A stretch of 64,000 nucleotides of DNA, taken from contig CAVVFX010000008.1 in NCBI GenBank assembly GCA_963747535.1, positions 124,001 through 188,000 of the forward strand. The letters are read 5' to 3'. Positions 35,896-45,778 of this stretch are shown here, piece after piece (position 1 is the first letter of the stretch; each line of letters opens with the position of its first letter). Position numbers and translations under genes: made by a program. The notes under the pieces were generated by a model. It saw nothing but the letters and a program-made list of their open reading frames with translations. It was not told where the DNA came from and ran no database searches. Source of the DNA: CAVVFX01 sp963747535. Its GTDB lineage: Bacteria > Acidobacteriota > Terriglobia > Bryobacterales > Bryobacteraceae.

Positions 35896-36933
35896 ATGAT
35901 TCTACCTTCAACGTACTTTGCAGCACTTTGCCTGATGATATTCAGTATGCTCTGCTGGGGTTCCTGGGCCAACAGTTTCAAATTGACCCGGAACTGGAGA
36001 TTCGAACTCTTCTATTTCGATTACTCCTTGGGGGTTGTCGTCGCCTCTGTGGTTGCGGCCCTGACCGTGGGCACCCTCGGATTCGATGGTTTTTCGTTCG
36101 TGGACGACCTCAGGCATGCCGGATTGCGGCAGGACTTCTGGGCTCTGGTGGCAGGCGGAGTCTTTAACCTGGCCAACATGTTGCTCGTGGCGGCAATTTC
36201 GATCGCCGGCATGTCGGTTGCCTTCCCCGTGGGGATCGGCCTGGCCCTGGTGATCGGCGTGATCTGGAACTATTCCATCAATCCCACGGGAAACAGGGAA
36301 CTATTGTTCGGTGGCATGGCGGTTATCGTTGGGGCCATCATCGTGGACGCTTTGGCTTATCGGAGCTACGCCTACCAGCGTGCCCGCCTGGCGGCGCGTG
36401 AGGGCAAGTCGCGACAGGTGCGCAAATCCATGAGCACCAAGGGGATCGTTATCAGCCTGATAGCCGGAGTGCTGATGGGCTCGTTCTTTCCACTGCTGCA
36501 AGGCGCGATGGCGAGCGAAATCGGACTGGGACCCTACTCCGTCGCTTTCGTGTTCTCCCTGGGGGTTTTCTTTTCCACGTTCGTATTCAACCTGGTGTTT
36601 ATGAACCTGCCGATTGAAGGTGCGCCGATCGAAATCACGGAGTATTTCCGGGGAAGTCTGAAGAGTCACTTGCTAGGCATCCTGGGTGGTATTGTCTGGG
36701 CAGTTGGTCTTATCTCGAACCTGGTGGCGGCAGCCGCTGAGGGAAATGCCAAAGTCGGACCGGCTGTCAGCTATGGGGTCGGGCAGTGTGCAGCCATGGT
36801 CAGCGCCCTATGGGGCCTGCTCGTCTGGCGGGAATTCGCCGGTGCCGACAGTAAGGTGAAGAGCCTGATCGCGTTCATGCTCGTGCTGTTTATTGGCGGT
36901 TTGACTTTAGTCTCTATGGCGCCGCGGTACTAG
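35896..36933 (+). CDS. GRP/RhaT-like sugar transporter
   Basis: 345 residues with about ten hydrophobic helices, starting with FAALCLMIFSMLCWGSWANS. The duplicated five-helix layout, the GMSVAFPVGIGLALVIGVIW segment and the second-half GPAVSYGVGQCAAMVSALWG suit the drug/metabolite-transporter superfamily, glucose/rhamnose (GRP/RhaT) or ureide-permease branch. It probably moves a sugar with cations into the cell. The substrate is not deducible. It is a single gene starting 95 nt from the divergent M13 peptidase gene. Confidence 0.8.
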   Translation: MILPSTYFAALCLMIFSMLCWGSWANSFKLTRNWRFELFYFDYSLGVVVASVVAALTVGTLGFDGFSFVDDLRHAGLRQDFWALVAGGVFNLANMLLVAAISIAGMSVAFPVGIGLALVIGVIWNYSINPTGNRELLFGGMAVIVGAIIVDALAYRSYAYQRARLAAREGKSRQVRKSMSTKGIVISLIAGVLMGSFFPLLQGAMASEIGLGPYSVAFVFSLGVFFSTFVFNLVFMNLPIEGAPIEITEYFRGSLKSHLLGILGGIVWAVGLISNLVAAAAEGNAKVGPAVSYGVGQCAAMVSALWGLLVWREFAGADSKVKSLIAFMLVLFIGGLTLVSMAPRY

Positions 36934-36944
36934 GAGTTATCCTT

Positions 36945-37015
36945 CATCCGTTATCCGTTGACCGTCTTTCGCTGCCGACGGACAACGGAGGACGGATGAC
37001 GGACAACGACGGTCT
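36945..37015. repeat. ATCCGTT-type inverted repeat
   Basis: CATCCGTTATCCGTTG (about 36948-36963) pairs loosely with CGGACAACGGAGGACGGATG (about 36979-36998). Such CGGATAACGGA-like tandem units are seen again at 43505-43545. It lies between the transporter and the small membrane protein gene. Confidence 0.5.
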
Positions 37016-37030
37016 GATATCCTCGCTTCT

Positions 37031-37444
37031 ATGGACAACCGGCGTTTGACGGACGTGGGCGGCACATCCGGAGGTCTCGGACACTTTCTGATGGGTTTCA
37101 TCATGACTTGTGTTGGCGGATACCTCCTGACCAATCAGGTGAGCGTGATGAGTTCGTACTGGAACTTCTGGGGAGGAAATTCCTTTGGGATCACGCTGAT
37201 TCCCATGCTCCTCGGCATTGCCCTGATATTCTTCAACGGACGGAGCACCCTCGGGTGGATACTGACAATCGCGGGCGCGCTCTTCATCCTGGCCGGCGTG
37301 ATTGCCAACCTGCACATTTACTTTCAGCCCACCTCGCTATTCAACACGATCGTGATGCTGGTCCTGCTCGTAGGAGGGCTCGGCCTGATCCTGCGGTCGA
37401 TCCACCCGTTGAGAAGTGAAGCATCAGCCGTGACCCGTCAGTGA
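37031..37444 (+). CDS. Small membrane protein, LiaF/DUF5668-like
   Basis: 137 residues with four predicted helices: FLMGFIMTCVGGYLLT, FGITLIPMLLGIALIFF, GWILTIAGALFILAGVIANL and TIVMLVLLVGGLGLIL. The layout resembles the transmembrane part of LiaF-type envelope-stress sensors but lacks the C-terminal domain. The N-terminus MDNRRLTDVGGTSGGLG is basic. Function unknown. Confidence 0.7.
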   Translation: MDNRRLTDVGGTSGGLGHFLMGFIMTCVGGYLLTNQVSVMSSYWNFWGGNSFGITLIPMLLGIALIFFNGRSTLGWILTIAGALFILAGVIANLHIYFQPTSLFNTIVMLVLLVGGLGLILRSIHPLRSEASAVTRQ

Positions 37445-37465
37445 TCAACCGCCAGCGGCGGACGG

Positions 37466-37500
37466 TAAACTGATAACTGACTACTGAGGACTGACAACCG
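37466..37500. repeat. Degenerate TGA-rich tandem repeat
   Basis: ACTGATAACTGACTACTGAG followed by GACTGACAAC: imperfect units of about 7-8 nt just before the alpha/beta hydrolase ATG. A matching block is at 39711-39735 (GATAACTGACAACTGACAG). Confidence 0.55.
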
Positions 37501-37502
37501 CT

Positions 37503-38191
37503 ATGCCCCTGGTTCTTCTCCACGCGTTTCCCCTCGACAGCCGCATGTGGGCTCCACAGAAGTCGTTCCACCCGATCACTCCCGAGGTCCTGGGTATCGG
37601 TTCGATCAACGACGCTGCCGACCAGGTCGCCCGGCTCCTCGACCAGCGCGGCATCGACCGGACCGTTATCGGCGGTCTTTCGCGTGGCGGCTGCATCGCC
37701 CTCGCCTTCGCCCGCCGCCATCCCGATCGTCTCAACGCACTGGTCCTCTGCGACACTACTGCCGGTCCAGATGACGACCAGGCCAGGCGCGGCCGCTACC
37801 AGATGGCCGATCGCGTCAACCAGGAAGGCGCCGCATTTGTCCCTGACATCATGCTCCCGCGTCTGCTGGGCGATACCTCGTTTCGCGAGCGCTGCGAACT
37901 GGTGGAGGAAGTTCGCAACTGGATCCTGGCACAGGACCCCGGCGCCATTGCCGCGGCCGCCATCGGCATGGCTGAACGCGAAGACTCCCGCCCGATGCTC
38001 TCCTCTATCAGGGTTCCCGTTCTCGCCATCGCGGGCCAGCAGGACAGTGCGCATGAGACCACGCGCGCCATTGCCGAAGGCGTCCGCAACGGCCAATTTG
38101 TCTCCATCCCGCGGGCGGGTCACCTCAGCAATCTCGAGCAGCCCGAAAACTTCAACGCCGCGCTTCAGCATTTCCTTGAGGAGCACAAACT

Positions 38192-38195
<4 letters not shown>
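37503..38195 (+). CDS. Alpha/beta hydrolase
   Basis: 230 residues. The nucleophile elbow is GGLSRGGCIAL (Ser in G-x-S-x-G), the oxyanion part is VLLHAFPLDSRMW near the start, and the catalytic His is in PRAGHLSNLEQPENF; an Asp in AGQQDSAHE completes the triad. This is the arrangement of small esterases or 3-oxoadipate-enol-lactonase-like enzymes; the substrate is unknown. Its stop overlaps the next gene (GTGA), and three genes in a row share one transcript. Confidence 0.85.
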
Positions 38196-39115
<920 letters not shown>

Positions 39116-39622
39116 ATGATTACCGACCTCGTCCAGATCAAACGCCTCGGCGAAAAGAAACGCGAAGAGAATGGCCGGCTCCGCGTGCATCTCAAGACCC
39201 ACGACTATAACGAGCGCCGTTTCCGGCGTATCGGTGAAGAAATCGAGGAGCAGATCGACTGCACGGTTTGCGCCAATTGTTGCCGTGTCGCGTCAGTCGA
39301 AGTTTCGGACCGCGACATCGACCGGCTGGTGAAGGCGCTCGGGATCAAGCGCCAGAAGTTTATCGCCGAATACACCGTCGTCAATGAGAAAGAAGGCACC
39401 ACCGATCTTCGGCGCACCGCGACCGGCTGCGTGTTTCTTTCCGGCAACGACTGCACGATCTACGAAGACCGGCCTGACATCTGCCGCAACTTCCCCCACG
39501 TAGTTCGCGGCGAGGGCCGCATCACCACCCGGATGTGGCAATTCATCGACCGGGCATGTTACTGCCCTATCGTTTACAACACGCTCGAGGAATATAAGAA
39601 AGAGGTCGACTTTCCTTTGTAA
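39116..39622 (+). CDS. YkgJ family cysteine-cluster protein
   Basis: 168 residues with the YkgJ signature: CTVCANCCRVASVEV in the first part and TGCVFLSGNDCTIYEDRPDI...CRNFPHV in the second, eight or so cysteines likely to hold a zinc or Fe-S cluster. The role is unknown; some relatives were discussed as Fe-S proteins. The ATG begins immediately after the deacetylase stop, so it is the third gene of the operon. A bidirectional-looking hairpin follows. Confidence 0.85.
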   Translation: MITDLVQIKRLGEKKREENGRLRVHLKTHDYNERRFRRIGEEIEEQIDCTVCANCCRVASVEVSDRDIDRLVKALGIKRQKFIAEYTVVNEKEGTTDLRRTATGCVFLSGNDCTIYEDRPDICRNFPHVVRGEGRITTRMWQFIDRACYCPIVYNTLEEYKKEVDFPL

Positions 39623-39675
39623 TTCTTCAGCAGGTTGGCCCACGGTCCTTCAGGAACGTCCAACGGCCTCCACAA

Positions 39676-39710
39676 TAAAAAAGCCGCGATCCCCTCCCGG
39701 AGATCGCGGC
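39676..39710 (-). terminator. groEL terminator
   Basis: A 9-bp GC-rich stem, GCCGCGATC (39683-39691) with GATCGCGGC (39702-39710), 10-nt loop. On the minus strand the stem is followed by a run of T (39682-39676), so it terminates groESL. The stem could also end the converging YkgJ operon. Confidence 0.8.
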
Positions 39711-39741
39711 CGATAACTGACAACTGACAGCTGAAGACTTC

Positions 39742-41373
39742 TTAGTAATCCATTCCGGGGCCGTGCTCGCCGCCGCCGGGCATGGGGGCCGGCTTCTTTT
39801 CGGGGATCTCGCAGATCATCGCTTCGGTGGTCAGCATGAGGCTGCTGATCGAGGCGGCGTTCTGGAGCGCCGTGCGGGTCACTTTGGCCGGGTCGATGAC
39901 GCCCGAGGCTACCAGGTCTTCGTACACTTCCGTGGCGGCGTTGAAGCCGAACAGCGGGTTTTCGTTGGAGCGAACCTTCTCCACTACGATCGCGCCTTCG
40001 GTGCCCGAATTGAGCACGATCTGGCGAAGCGGCTCTTCGCACGCACGCTTGATAATGTCGATGCCGATCTGCTCGTCACCTTCCATCCTCAAGCCCTTCA
40101 GGGCATTCGCCGCACGCAACAGCGCCACGCCACCGCCCGGAACGATACCCTCTTCGACAGCCGCGCGAGTGGCGTGCAAAGCATCCTCGACGCGCGCCTT
40201 CTTTTCCTTCATCTCGGTCTCGGTGGCCGCCCCGACCTTGATCACCGCAACGCCGCCCGCCAGCTTGGCGAGACGTTCCTGCAGCTTCTCACGATCGTAG
40301 TCCGAAGTGGTCTCTTCGATCTGCGCGCGGAGTTGCTTGATACGGCCTTCGATGGCCTTCTGCGAACCGGCGCCGTCCACCAGGGTGGTGTTGTCCTTGT
40401 CCACGGTGACGCGCTTGGCGCGGCCGAGGTCCTCGAGCCGGACGCCTTCCAGCTTGATGCCGGTCTCTTCCATGATGGCCTTGCCGCCCGTCAGGATCGA
40501 GATATCTTCCAGCATGGCCTTGCGGCGATCGCCGAAGCCCGGAGCCTTGACGGCACAGGCATTCAGGGTTCCGCGCAGCTTGTTGACGACGAGAGTGGCG
40601 AGCGCTTCGCCTTCCACTTCCTCGGCGATGATCAGAAGGGGCTTGCCGGAACGGGCAATCTGCTCGAGCACGGGCAGCAGGTCCTTCATGTTGCTGATCT
40701 TCTTCTCGTGGATCAGGATGTAGGGATCTTCGAGAACCACTTCCATGCGCTCGGCATCGGTCACGAAGTAGGGCGACAGATAACCGCGGTCGAACTGCAT
40801 GCCATCGACGGTGCTGAGTTCGGTCGACATGGTCTTGGATTCTTCGACCGTGATGACGCCGTCCTTACCCACCTTCTTCATGGCTTCGGCAATGATGTTG
40901 CCAATGGTGTGATCGCTGTTGGCCGAGATGGTTCCGACCTGGGCAATCATTTCACCGCTCACCGGCTTGGACATCTTTTGCACTTCGGCAACCGCAATTT
41001 CGACGGCCTTTTCGATACCGCGCTTCAGGGCCATCGGATTGGCGCCGGCGGCAACGGCCTTCACGCCCTCGCGGAAAATGGACTGGGCCAGAATGGTCGC
41101 GGTCGTGGTACCGTCACCGGCCACATCGGAGGTCTTCGAAGCAACTTCGCGAACCATCTGGGCGCCCATGTTCTCGAGCGGGTCCTTCAGTTCGATTTCC
41201 TTGGCTACCGTGACGCCGTCCTTGGTGATGTTCGGTCCACCGAACTTCTTCTCCAGGACTACGTTACGGCCTTTGGGGCCGAGCGTGACTTTCACGGCAT
41301 CAGCCAGTTGATTTACGCCGCGCAGGATCGCCTGGCGCGAGTTTTCAGCGTATACAATTTGTTTTGCAGGCAT
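39742..41373 (-). CDS. groEL: Chaperonin GroEL
   Basis: 543 residues, the usual length. Seen are AVKVTLGPKGRNVVLEKKFG, the ATP-site DGTTTATILAQ, VEEGIVPGGGVALLRA and NAASISSLMLTTEAMI; the C-terminus ends GGGEHGPGMDY rather than a long GGM tail. It forms the 14-subunit folding chamber with GroES in the cytoplasm. It is 38 nt after groES and shares its promoter and CIRCE site. Confidence 0.97.
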   Translation of the reverse strand: MPAKQIVYAENSRQAILRGVNQLADAVKVTLGPKGRNVVLEKKFGGPNITKDGVTVAKEIELKDPLENMGAQMVREVASKTSDVAGDGTTTATILAQSIFREGVKAVAAGANPMALKRGIEKAVEIAVAEVQKMSKPVSGEMIAQVGTISANSDHTIGNIIAEAMKKVGKDGVITVEESKTMSTELSTVDGMQFDRGYLSPYFVTDAERMEVVLEDPYILIHEKKISNMKDLLPVLEQIARSGKPLLIIAEEVEGEALATLVVNKLRGTLNACAVKAPGFGDRRKAMLEDISILTGGKAIMEETGIKLEGVRLEDLGRAKRVTVDKDNTTLVDGAGSQKAIEGRIKQLRAQIEETTSDYDREKLQERLAKLAGGVAVIKVGAATETEMKEKKARVEDALHATRAAVEEGIVPGGGVALLRAANALKGLRMEGDEQIGIDIIKRACEEPLRQIVLNSGTEGAIVVEKVRSNENPLFGFNAATEVYEDLVASGVIDPAKVTRTALQNAASISSLMLTTEAMICEIPEKKPAPMPGGGEHGPGMDY

Positions 41374-41411
41374 CTATTTATTCGCTCCTTAAACTTTAGC
41401 TGGCCGGCTTC

Positions 41412-41729
41412 TCAGCTGGCCTTTTTGGCTGCTACAGGCTTCTGGTCGAGAATACCGAGGACTTCGTCCTCACGCATGATGAGGTACTCTTCGCTATCCA
41501 GCTTGATGTCGCTGCCGGAATATTTTCCGAACAGAATGCGGTCGCCGACCTGAACATCGAGCGGGACGAGCTTGCCATCTTCCAGGCGCTTGCCCTTGCC
41601 CACGGATACGACTTCGCCTTCCTGCGGCTTCTCTTTCGCAGAATCCGGGATGTAAAGACCACCCTGCATCTGCTCTTTCTCTTCAATTCGCTTGACCACG
41701 ATGCGGTCATAAAGCGGACGGATTTTCAT
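41412..41729 (-). CDS. groES: Co-chaperonin GroES
   Basis: 105 residues. MKIRPLYDRIVVKRIEEKEQ at the start, the mobile-loop region MQGGLYIPDSAKEKPQEGEV, then VGDRILFGKYSGSDIKLDSE. It forms the seven-subunit lid of GroEL. A Lys/Ala tail of about 8 residues (VAAKKAS) exceeds the usual C-terminus. It is the first gene of the heat-shock operon. Confidence 0.97.
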   Translation of the reverse strand: MKIRPLYDRIVVKRIEEKEQMQGGLYIPDSAKEKPQEGEVVSVGKGKRLEDGKLVPLDVQVGDRILFGKYSGSDIKLDSEEYLIMREDEVLGILDQKPVAAKKAS

Positions 41730-41793
41730 CTAACGTTACCTCCAGAAATCAAGAAATGTCGAATGATTTGAAACAGGCTGTTTCCAGTGACCA

Positions 41794-41823
41794 TTATTAG
41801 CACACTCGGGGCGAGAGTGACAA
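41794..41823 (-). promoter_or_regulatory. CIRCE operator overlapping groESL promoter
   Basis: TTAGCACAC-N9-GAGTGACAA (41797-41823) matches the CIRCE consensus TTAGCACTC-N9-GAGTGCTAA at 15 of 18 arm positions with the right spacer. On the minus strand TTGTCA (41823-41818) as -35 and TAATAA (41799-41794) as -10 are 18 nt apart and overlap it, so HrcA would block transcription. HrcA itself is not in the window. Confidence 0.8.
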
Positions 41824-41847
41824 GAATTTTTTTTAAGTAACAGGCAA

Positions 41848-41861
41848 CACAGACTTTAGTC
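41848..41861. repeat. Partial copy of the CAGACT palindrome
   Basis: CACAGACTTTAGTC, preceded by GCAA as at 8444. The second arm is incomplete. Located between groES and the response regulator gene. Confidence 0.45.
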
Positions 41862-42599
41862 AACGCTTCGGGGGCTAGCCGGCTCGGCCACGAACCTGTA
41901 CCCCACTCCGCGGACGGTTAGCACATGGCGGGGACGCGTCGGGTCGTCTTCCATGTAACGCCGCAGGCGCACAATGAAATTGTCGATCGCGCGGGTGTCG
42001 GTGTCTTCGCGTAAGCCCCACACGTCTTCCAACATCTTTTTCCGGGACACGGGTTGGCCGGCATGCTGAATCAAATAGCGTAGGACACCCATCTCCATCA
42101 GCGTCAGGGGAAACACCTGGTCCCGGACGCGGAGCTCAAGGCGATTGAAGTCCACGGACTTGTCGCCGAAGGTGAAGACGTCCGAGGGCGGCGCAGGGCG
42201 GGACGCGGACAACCACTCGCGGCGGCGCAACAGCCCGCTGATACGCGCGATGAGAATGGCCAGGTCGAACGGCTTGGTGAGATAATCGTCAGCGCCTGCG
42301 GCAAAGCCTTGCAGTATGTCATCCGGGTGGCCGCGCGCGGTAAGCATCAGGGTGGGCACGTACTGCCCGGCCTGCCTTACTTCGGACATCACTGTGAAGC
42401 CATCCTTGCCGGGCAGCATCACATCCAGCACCACTACGTCGAACCCATCCGGCTCGGCGGACAGGGTCTCGATGGCGGCTTCTCCGGTCTCCACAACTCT
42501 GACCTGGTAGCCCTCGGCTTCCAGGTTGAAACGCAGACCTTCGGCCAGGTGACGTTCGTCTTCGACAATCAGGATTCGCTTGGGTGAAGGAGGGGTCAT
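41856..42599 (-). CDS. OmpR-family response regulator
   Basis: 247 residues. The receiver domain has the acidic pocket in IVEDERH, phosphorylatable Asp59 in VVLDVMLPGKDG, and the conserved Lys in LTKPFD. The DNA-binding domain is of the winged-helix OmpR/PhoB type (MEMGVLRYLIQHAGQPVSRK, DNFIVRLRRYMEDDPTRPRH, GVGYRFV). Its ATG overlaps the sensor kinase stop (ATGA). The target genes are unknown; the desaturase gene lies just upstream of the pair. Confidence 0.93.
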   Translation of the reverse strand: MTPPSPKRILIVEDERHLAEGLRFNLEAEGYQVRVVETGEAAIETLSAEPDGFDVVVLDVMLPGKDGFTVMSEVRQAGQYVPTLMLTARGHPDDILQGFAAGADDYLTKPFDLAILIARISGLLRRREWLSASRPAPPSDVFTFGDKSVDFNRLELRVRDQVFPLTLMEMGVLRYLIQHAGQPVSRKKMLEDVWGLREDTDTRAIDNFIVRLRRYMEDDPTRPRHVLTVRGVGYRFVAEPASPRSVD

Positions 42600-43489
42600 C
42601 TGGCAATCGGCAATTGAAGAACAAACGTGCTTCCCTGGCCGACGCCCTCGCTCTCGGCCCAGGCCCGCCCGCCGTGACGCTTGGCGACGGCGCGGACGAT
42701 ATAGAGTCCCAGACCGGTACCTGGAATGCGCGCGGACATCGGTCCGGGCACACGGTGAAAGCGCTTGAAAACTTCCTTCAACTGAGCTCTTTCAATGCCG
42801 GCACCGCAATCGCAGACTCGTACGCAGGCGTATTTATGGTCGACAGCAGCCGTCTCGACAGTCACGCGCACATTGCTCCCGGAGTACTTGACGGCGTTAT
42901 CGACCAGATTGGATATGGCGGCGCGAACCTCATCCACGTCCGCGAGCACCATGACCGCGGCGCTGGCGCGATACACCAGCGATTCGGCAGGCAGGTTATA
43001 GAGACTCCGCGCGCGCGCCACGCAGTCGTGAACCATGGAAACCAGGTCGACTGTGGACAGATTGGGCTTGCGGCTGGTGGGCGAAATACGGCCCGCGCGT
43101 AGAATCTGTTCGATAGATTCGAGCAGACGCTCGCTGTCCTTGAGCATAATCTCATAGAACTCTTGACGCTTGGCTTCGTCGACCGCGCGCTTCTGCAGGG
43201 TCTCGAGATAGAGGCGGATGGAGGCGACGGGAGTCTTGAGCTCGTGAGTGACAGCGTTGATGAAGGCGTCCTTCTGCTCGTTGCGGCGGATCTCGCGGAC
43301 CAGAAAGACGGTGAACAGGACTACGCCGCTGATCAGCAGGAGTAGAAGCAGGACGCCGAGAAACAGGAGTCCTCCTGAACGCCAGCGAAGGAGCACCCAG
43401 CCGACGTAGAGCAGGAGGGAAACAGAAATCAGACCGGCGCCCAGGGCGATGAAGAGAGCAATAGACAGCCGTCGTCCAGCCACTACCAT
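42596..43489 (-). CDS. Sensor histidine kinase without periplasmic domain
   Basis: 297 residues. Two hydrophobic segments (about residues 8-33 and 40-64) are separated by only a few residues, so there is no external sensor domain; sensing may happen in the membrane. H-box NAVTHELKTPVASIR with His82, N-box NLVDNAVKYSG, G1 DCGAGIERAQLKEV and G2 GTGLGLYIVRAV are all intact. It phosphorylates the regulator encoded next. Confidence 0.92.
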   Translation of the reverse strand: MVVAGRRLSIALFIALGAGLISVSLLLYVGWVLLRWRSGGLLFLGVLLLLLLISGVVLFTVFLVREIRRNEQKDAFINAVTHELKTPVASIRLYLETLQKRAVDEAKRQEFYEIMLKDSERLLESIEQILRAGRISPTSRKPNLSTVDLVSMVHDCVARARSLYNLPAESLVYRASAAVMVLADVDEVRAAISNLVDNAVKYSGSNVRVTVETAAVDHKYACVRVCDCGAGIERAQLKEVFKRFHRVPGPMSARIPGTGLGLYIVRAVAKRHGGRAWAESEGVGQGSTFVLQLPIAR

Positions 43490-43504
43490 ATCTTCAGCTT
43501 AGTA

Positions 43505-43548
43505 CGTTGTCCGTCAGCCGGATAACGAATAACGAACGACGGAAGACG
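43505..43548. repeat. CGGATAACGAATAACGAACG-type repeat
   Basis: Short direct units GATAACGAATAACGAACGAC between the kinase and desaturase genes, of the same type as at 36945. Partial dyad symmetry with CGTTGTCCGTCAGCC just before it. Confidence 0.4.
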
Positions 43549-43549
43549 C

Positions 43550-44404
43550 TTACGCCGCTTGTTCTTTGGCCGACTCGTCGGGGAGCTTGGCTACCCGGAT
43601 CGCCGAAGCGATCCCCAGAAACTTCAGCAGGCTGATTTGCAGCCATGAGGGATCGAACTCATACCAGGCCAAACCGTGCCGGGCGGAGGTCGGGTGAGCG
43701 TGGTGGTTGTTGTGCCAGCCCTCGCCGAACGTCATGAGTGCGACCCACCAGTTATTGCGTGAATCGTCCTTGGTTTCGAACCGGCGCGATCCCCACATGT
43801 GCGTCGCTGAGTTCACCAGCCAGGTGGCATGGAGACCGACGACCACCCGCAGGCACACTCCCCACAACACTAACTGCACGCCACCGAATACATAAAGAAT
43901 GGCGCCGAGGATGGCGATGGGAACCCAGTGATAGTTGTTGAGCCAGATATAAAATCTATGTTTGGCCAGATCGGGCGCATACCTGGACATCATCCGGGTA
44001 TTGCTGTGGTTGGCCTCTCCAAAGAGAATCCAGCCGACATGCGCCCACCACGCGCCGTCCCGGGGAGAGTGGGGATCGCCCGGCTGATCGGACTTCTGAT
44101 GATGGATGCGATGGGTCGCGACCCAGAAGATCGGTCCTCCTTCCAAAGTCATCGCGCCGCAAAGAGCAAAGAAGTATTCGAGGGCCAGAGGAACCCGGTA
44201 CGAGCGGTGCGTATGCAACCGGTGATATCCCAAGCTGATACCGAAGCAAATCGTCATCCAATATAGGGCCAGCGAAATAGCCAGGGCGCGCCAGCTGAAC
44301 ATAAATAGAGCAGCCACGGCGCCCACATGAAACAGCCCGAAAACCAGGGCGGTGGGCCAGTTCATTCGCTGGCGGTTCGTAAGTGTAATAATTTCAGTGC
44401 TCAA
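43550..44404 (-). CDS. Acyl-CoA/fatty acid desaturase
   Basis: About 284 residues. Three histidine boxes that bind the di-iron site: GYHRLHTH, VATHRIHHQ and GWHNNHHAHP, with four membrane-spanning stretches between. This is the delta-9 (stearoyl-CoA-type) desaturase family, which uses oxygen and reduced ferredoxin or cytochrome to introduce a cis double bond, so it may adjust membrane fluidity. The start is taken as the TTG at 44404 because GGAG stands 5 nt upstream; an open frame extends to 44437. It lies upstream of the two-component genes on the same strand. Confidence 0.88.
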   Translation of the reverse strand: MSTEIITLTNRQRMNWPTALVFGLFHVGAVAALFMFSWRALAISLALYWMTICFGISLGYHRLHTHRSYRVPLALEYFFALCGAMTLEGGPIFWVATHRIHHQKSDQPGDPHSPRDGAWWAHVGWILFGEANHSNTRMMSRYAPDLAKHRFYIWLNNYHWVPIAILGAILYVFGGVQLVLWGVCLRVVVGLHATWLVNSATHMWGSRRFETKDDSRNNWWVALMTFGEGWHNNHHAHPTSARHGLAWYEFDPSWLQISLLKFLGIASAIRVAKLPDESAKEQAA

Positions 44405-44531
44405 GGGATCTCCGGCAGAACGAGGGGTACATCTCAACGTTAGCAGGGAGATTTCTGAAGAATTGTCAGAGTTATGTAATTTTCAAGACAGACGGGTTTG
44501 TGATCCGAGTTGCGGAGCAACAGCCTCGTCG

Positions 44532-45617
44532 CTACCCGTCGGTCTCTTCCACGAATTTCTCCACGCGAATGCGATAGATGGCCGGCTTGCCTTCACGGTC
44601 ACTCTGAAAAAAGATCCGCTGGCTGTCAGGGGAGAAAATAGGGCATACGCCGGCGGGATCCGAAGACCGATGTTCGCACAGGGTCAATTCACGCCGTGTC
44701 ACTTTCAATAGCAGAAGCACATAGGGCGATCCCGCGCTCCGACTGGCGCCCACAAACACCGACGCGTCCCCATTGACACCGAATTGGACGAATTGGCTGG
44801 TCTTGGAAACCAGGTTGTCAACATTCTCGTCGGGTGTCAGTTCGCGAATGGTGTTGAGGTCGTGAGGTCCCGGGAAGTGCAGATAAAATAGGGTTCGGCC
44901 GGTGGGTGACCAGCGCGCAGGTCCCAATTCTCCGCCCTCCGCGGTTTTTAGCGGCCGATCGTTTTGCCCGGTGAAATCGACCAGCCGTAGAGCCCCGGCT
45001 CGCCGATAGACAAGTTGCGCGCGGTGTGGCCGGAATAGCGGCTCGCCGATTTCCGCCTTCTGGGACAGCGTGGTTACAGTCCGGCGGGCCAGATCCAGAA
45101 GTTGCAGCCGTCTGTCGTTCGCAGTCTCTACACCGAAGGCAGCGTAGAGCCCGTCGTCGCTGAGCGCAAATCCGGTGCGGCCATCAGCCTCCCTGAGATC
45201 ATAAGCGACAGCCGACCGGCCGCCGGCAAAATAAACATGCTTCAGCGCGTTTTGGTCCCAATAGTAGAAGCTTCGCTCATCGGCCGCCAAGGCCAACGAA
45301 GAGGGATCGAGCGCCACGGCGTCGGTCAGCAGGCGCGATTCACCGGTTTTCAGGTCCATGCGCCAAGCCTGCATCGACCCCGTCCGGTCGTTGGAATAGA
45401 GGAGAAAACCCTGGCTCCGCGAAATCGACCGGAGCCACGGTGCAGTCATATGCGACGTATGTTCGGGAGCGGTCAGCCGGACCACGTCGAGTTCCGTGGC
45501 GGAATCGGCGAATCTCCTGGCTTCATTGGGGACGGAATGGCCTTTGGTGACCTCTGCCCCGAAAGCAACCGCGGGCAGGCCGAGAAGCAGGTTGCGGCGC
45601 GTGAGTCGGCGGTTCAA
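44532..45617 (-). CDS. Exported TolB-like beta-propeller protein
   Basis: About 361 residues. The N-terminus NRRLTRRNLLLGLPAVAFGA has an RR-N-LLLG twin-arginine-like signal. The body has repeated PD40/TolB-type blades, for example DSQRIFFQSDREGKPAIYRI, ARWSPTGRTLFYLHFPGPHD and FLLYSNDRTGSMQAWRM. Similar propellers occur in oligogalacturonate lyases, but no catalytic His set is evident, so activity is open. The start is uncertain: a TTG at 45617 directly follows AAGGAGA, while the frame stays open to 45746. Confidence 0.65.
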   Translation of the reverse strand: MNRRLTRRNLLLGLPAVAFGAEVTKGHSVPNEARRFADSATELDVVRLTAPEHTSHMTAPWLRSISRSQGFLLYSNDRTGSMQAWRMDLKTGESRLLTDAVALDPSSLALAADERSFYYWDQNALKHVYFAGGRSAVAYDLREADGRTGFALSDDGLYAAFGVETANDRRLQLLDLARRTVTTLSQKAEIGEPLFRPHRAQLVYRRAGALRLVDFTGQNDRPLKTAEGGELGPARWSPTGRTLFYLHFPGPHDLNTIRELTPDENVDNLVSKTSQFVQFGVNGDASVFVGASRSAGSPYVLLLLKVTRRELTLCEHRSSDPAGVCPIFSPDSQRIFFQSDREGKPAIYRIRVEKFVEETDG

Positions 45618-45778
45618 TCTCCTTACAGGATAGCTGGAAACGGGACGAAAGGATGAGCGGCCAGTGCGCTTAAGCGTACTGGCGAAGCCAATTTCGTGAA
45701 CTTTTCCCCCACCGAGCTCGCAGAATTTTAAGGACATGCACCACAAAATGTGGTATCGTCAACGAGCAGGAGTACCAC

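Noticed and set aside
39763..41553. A 596-codon open frame antisense to groEL
   Set aside because: It mirrors groEL/groES codons exactly, has no family motif, and groEL is certain on the other strand.
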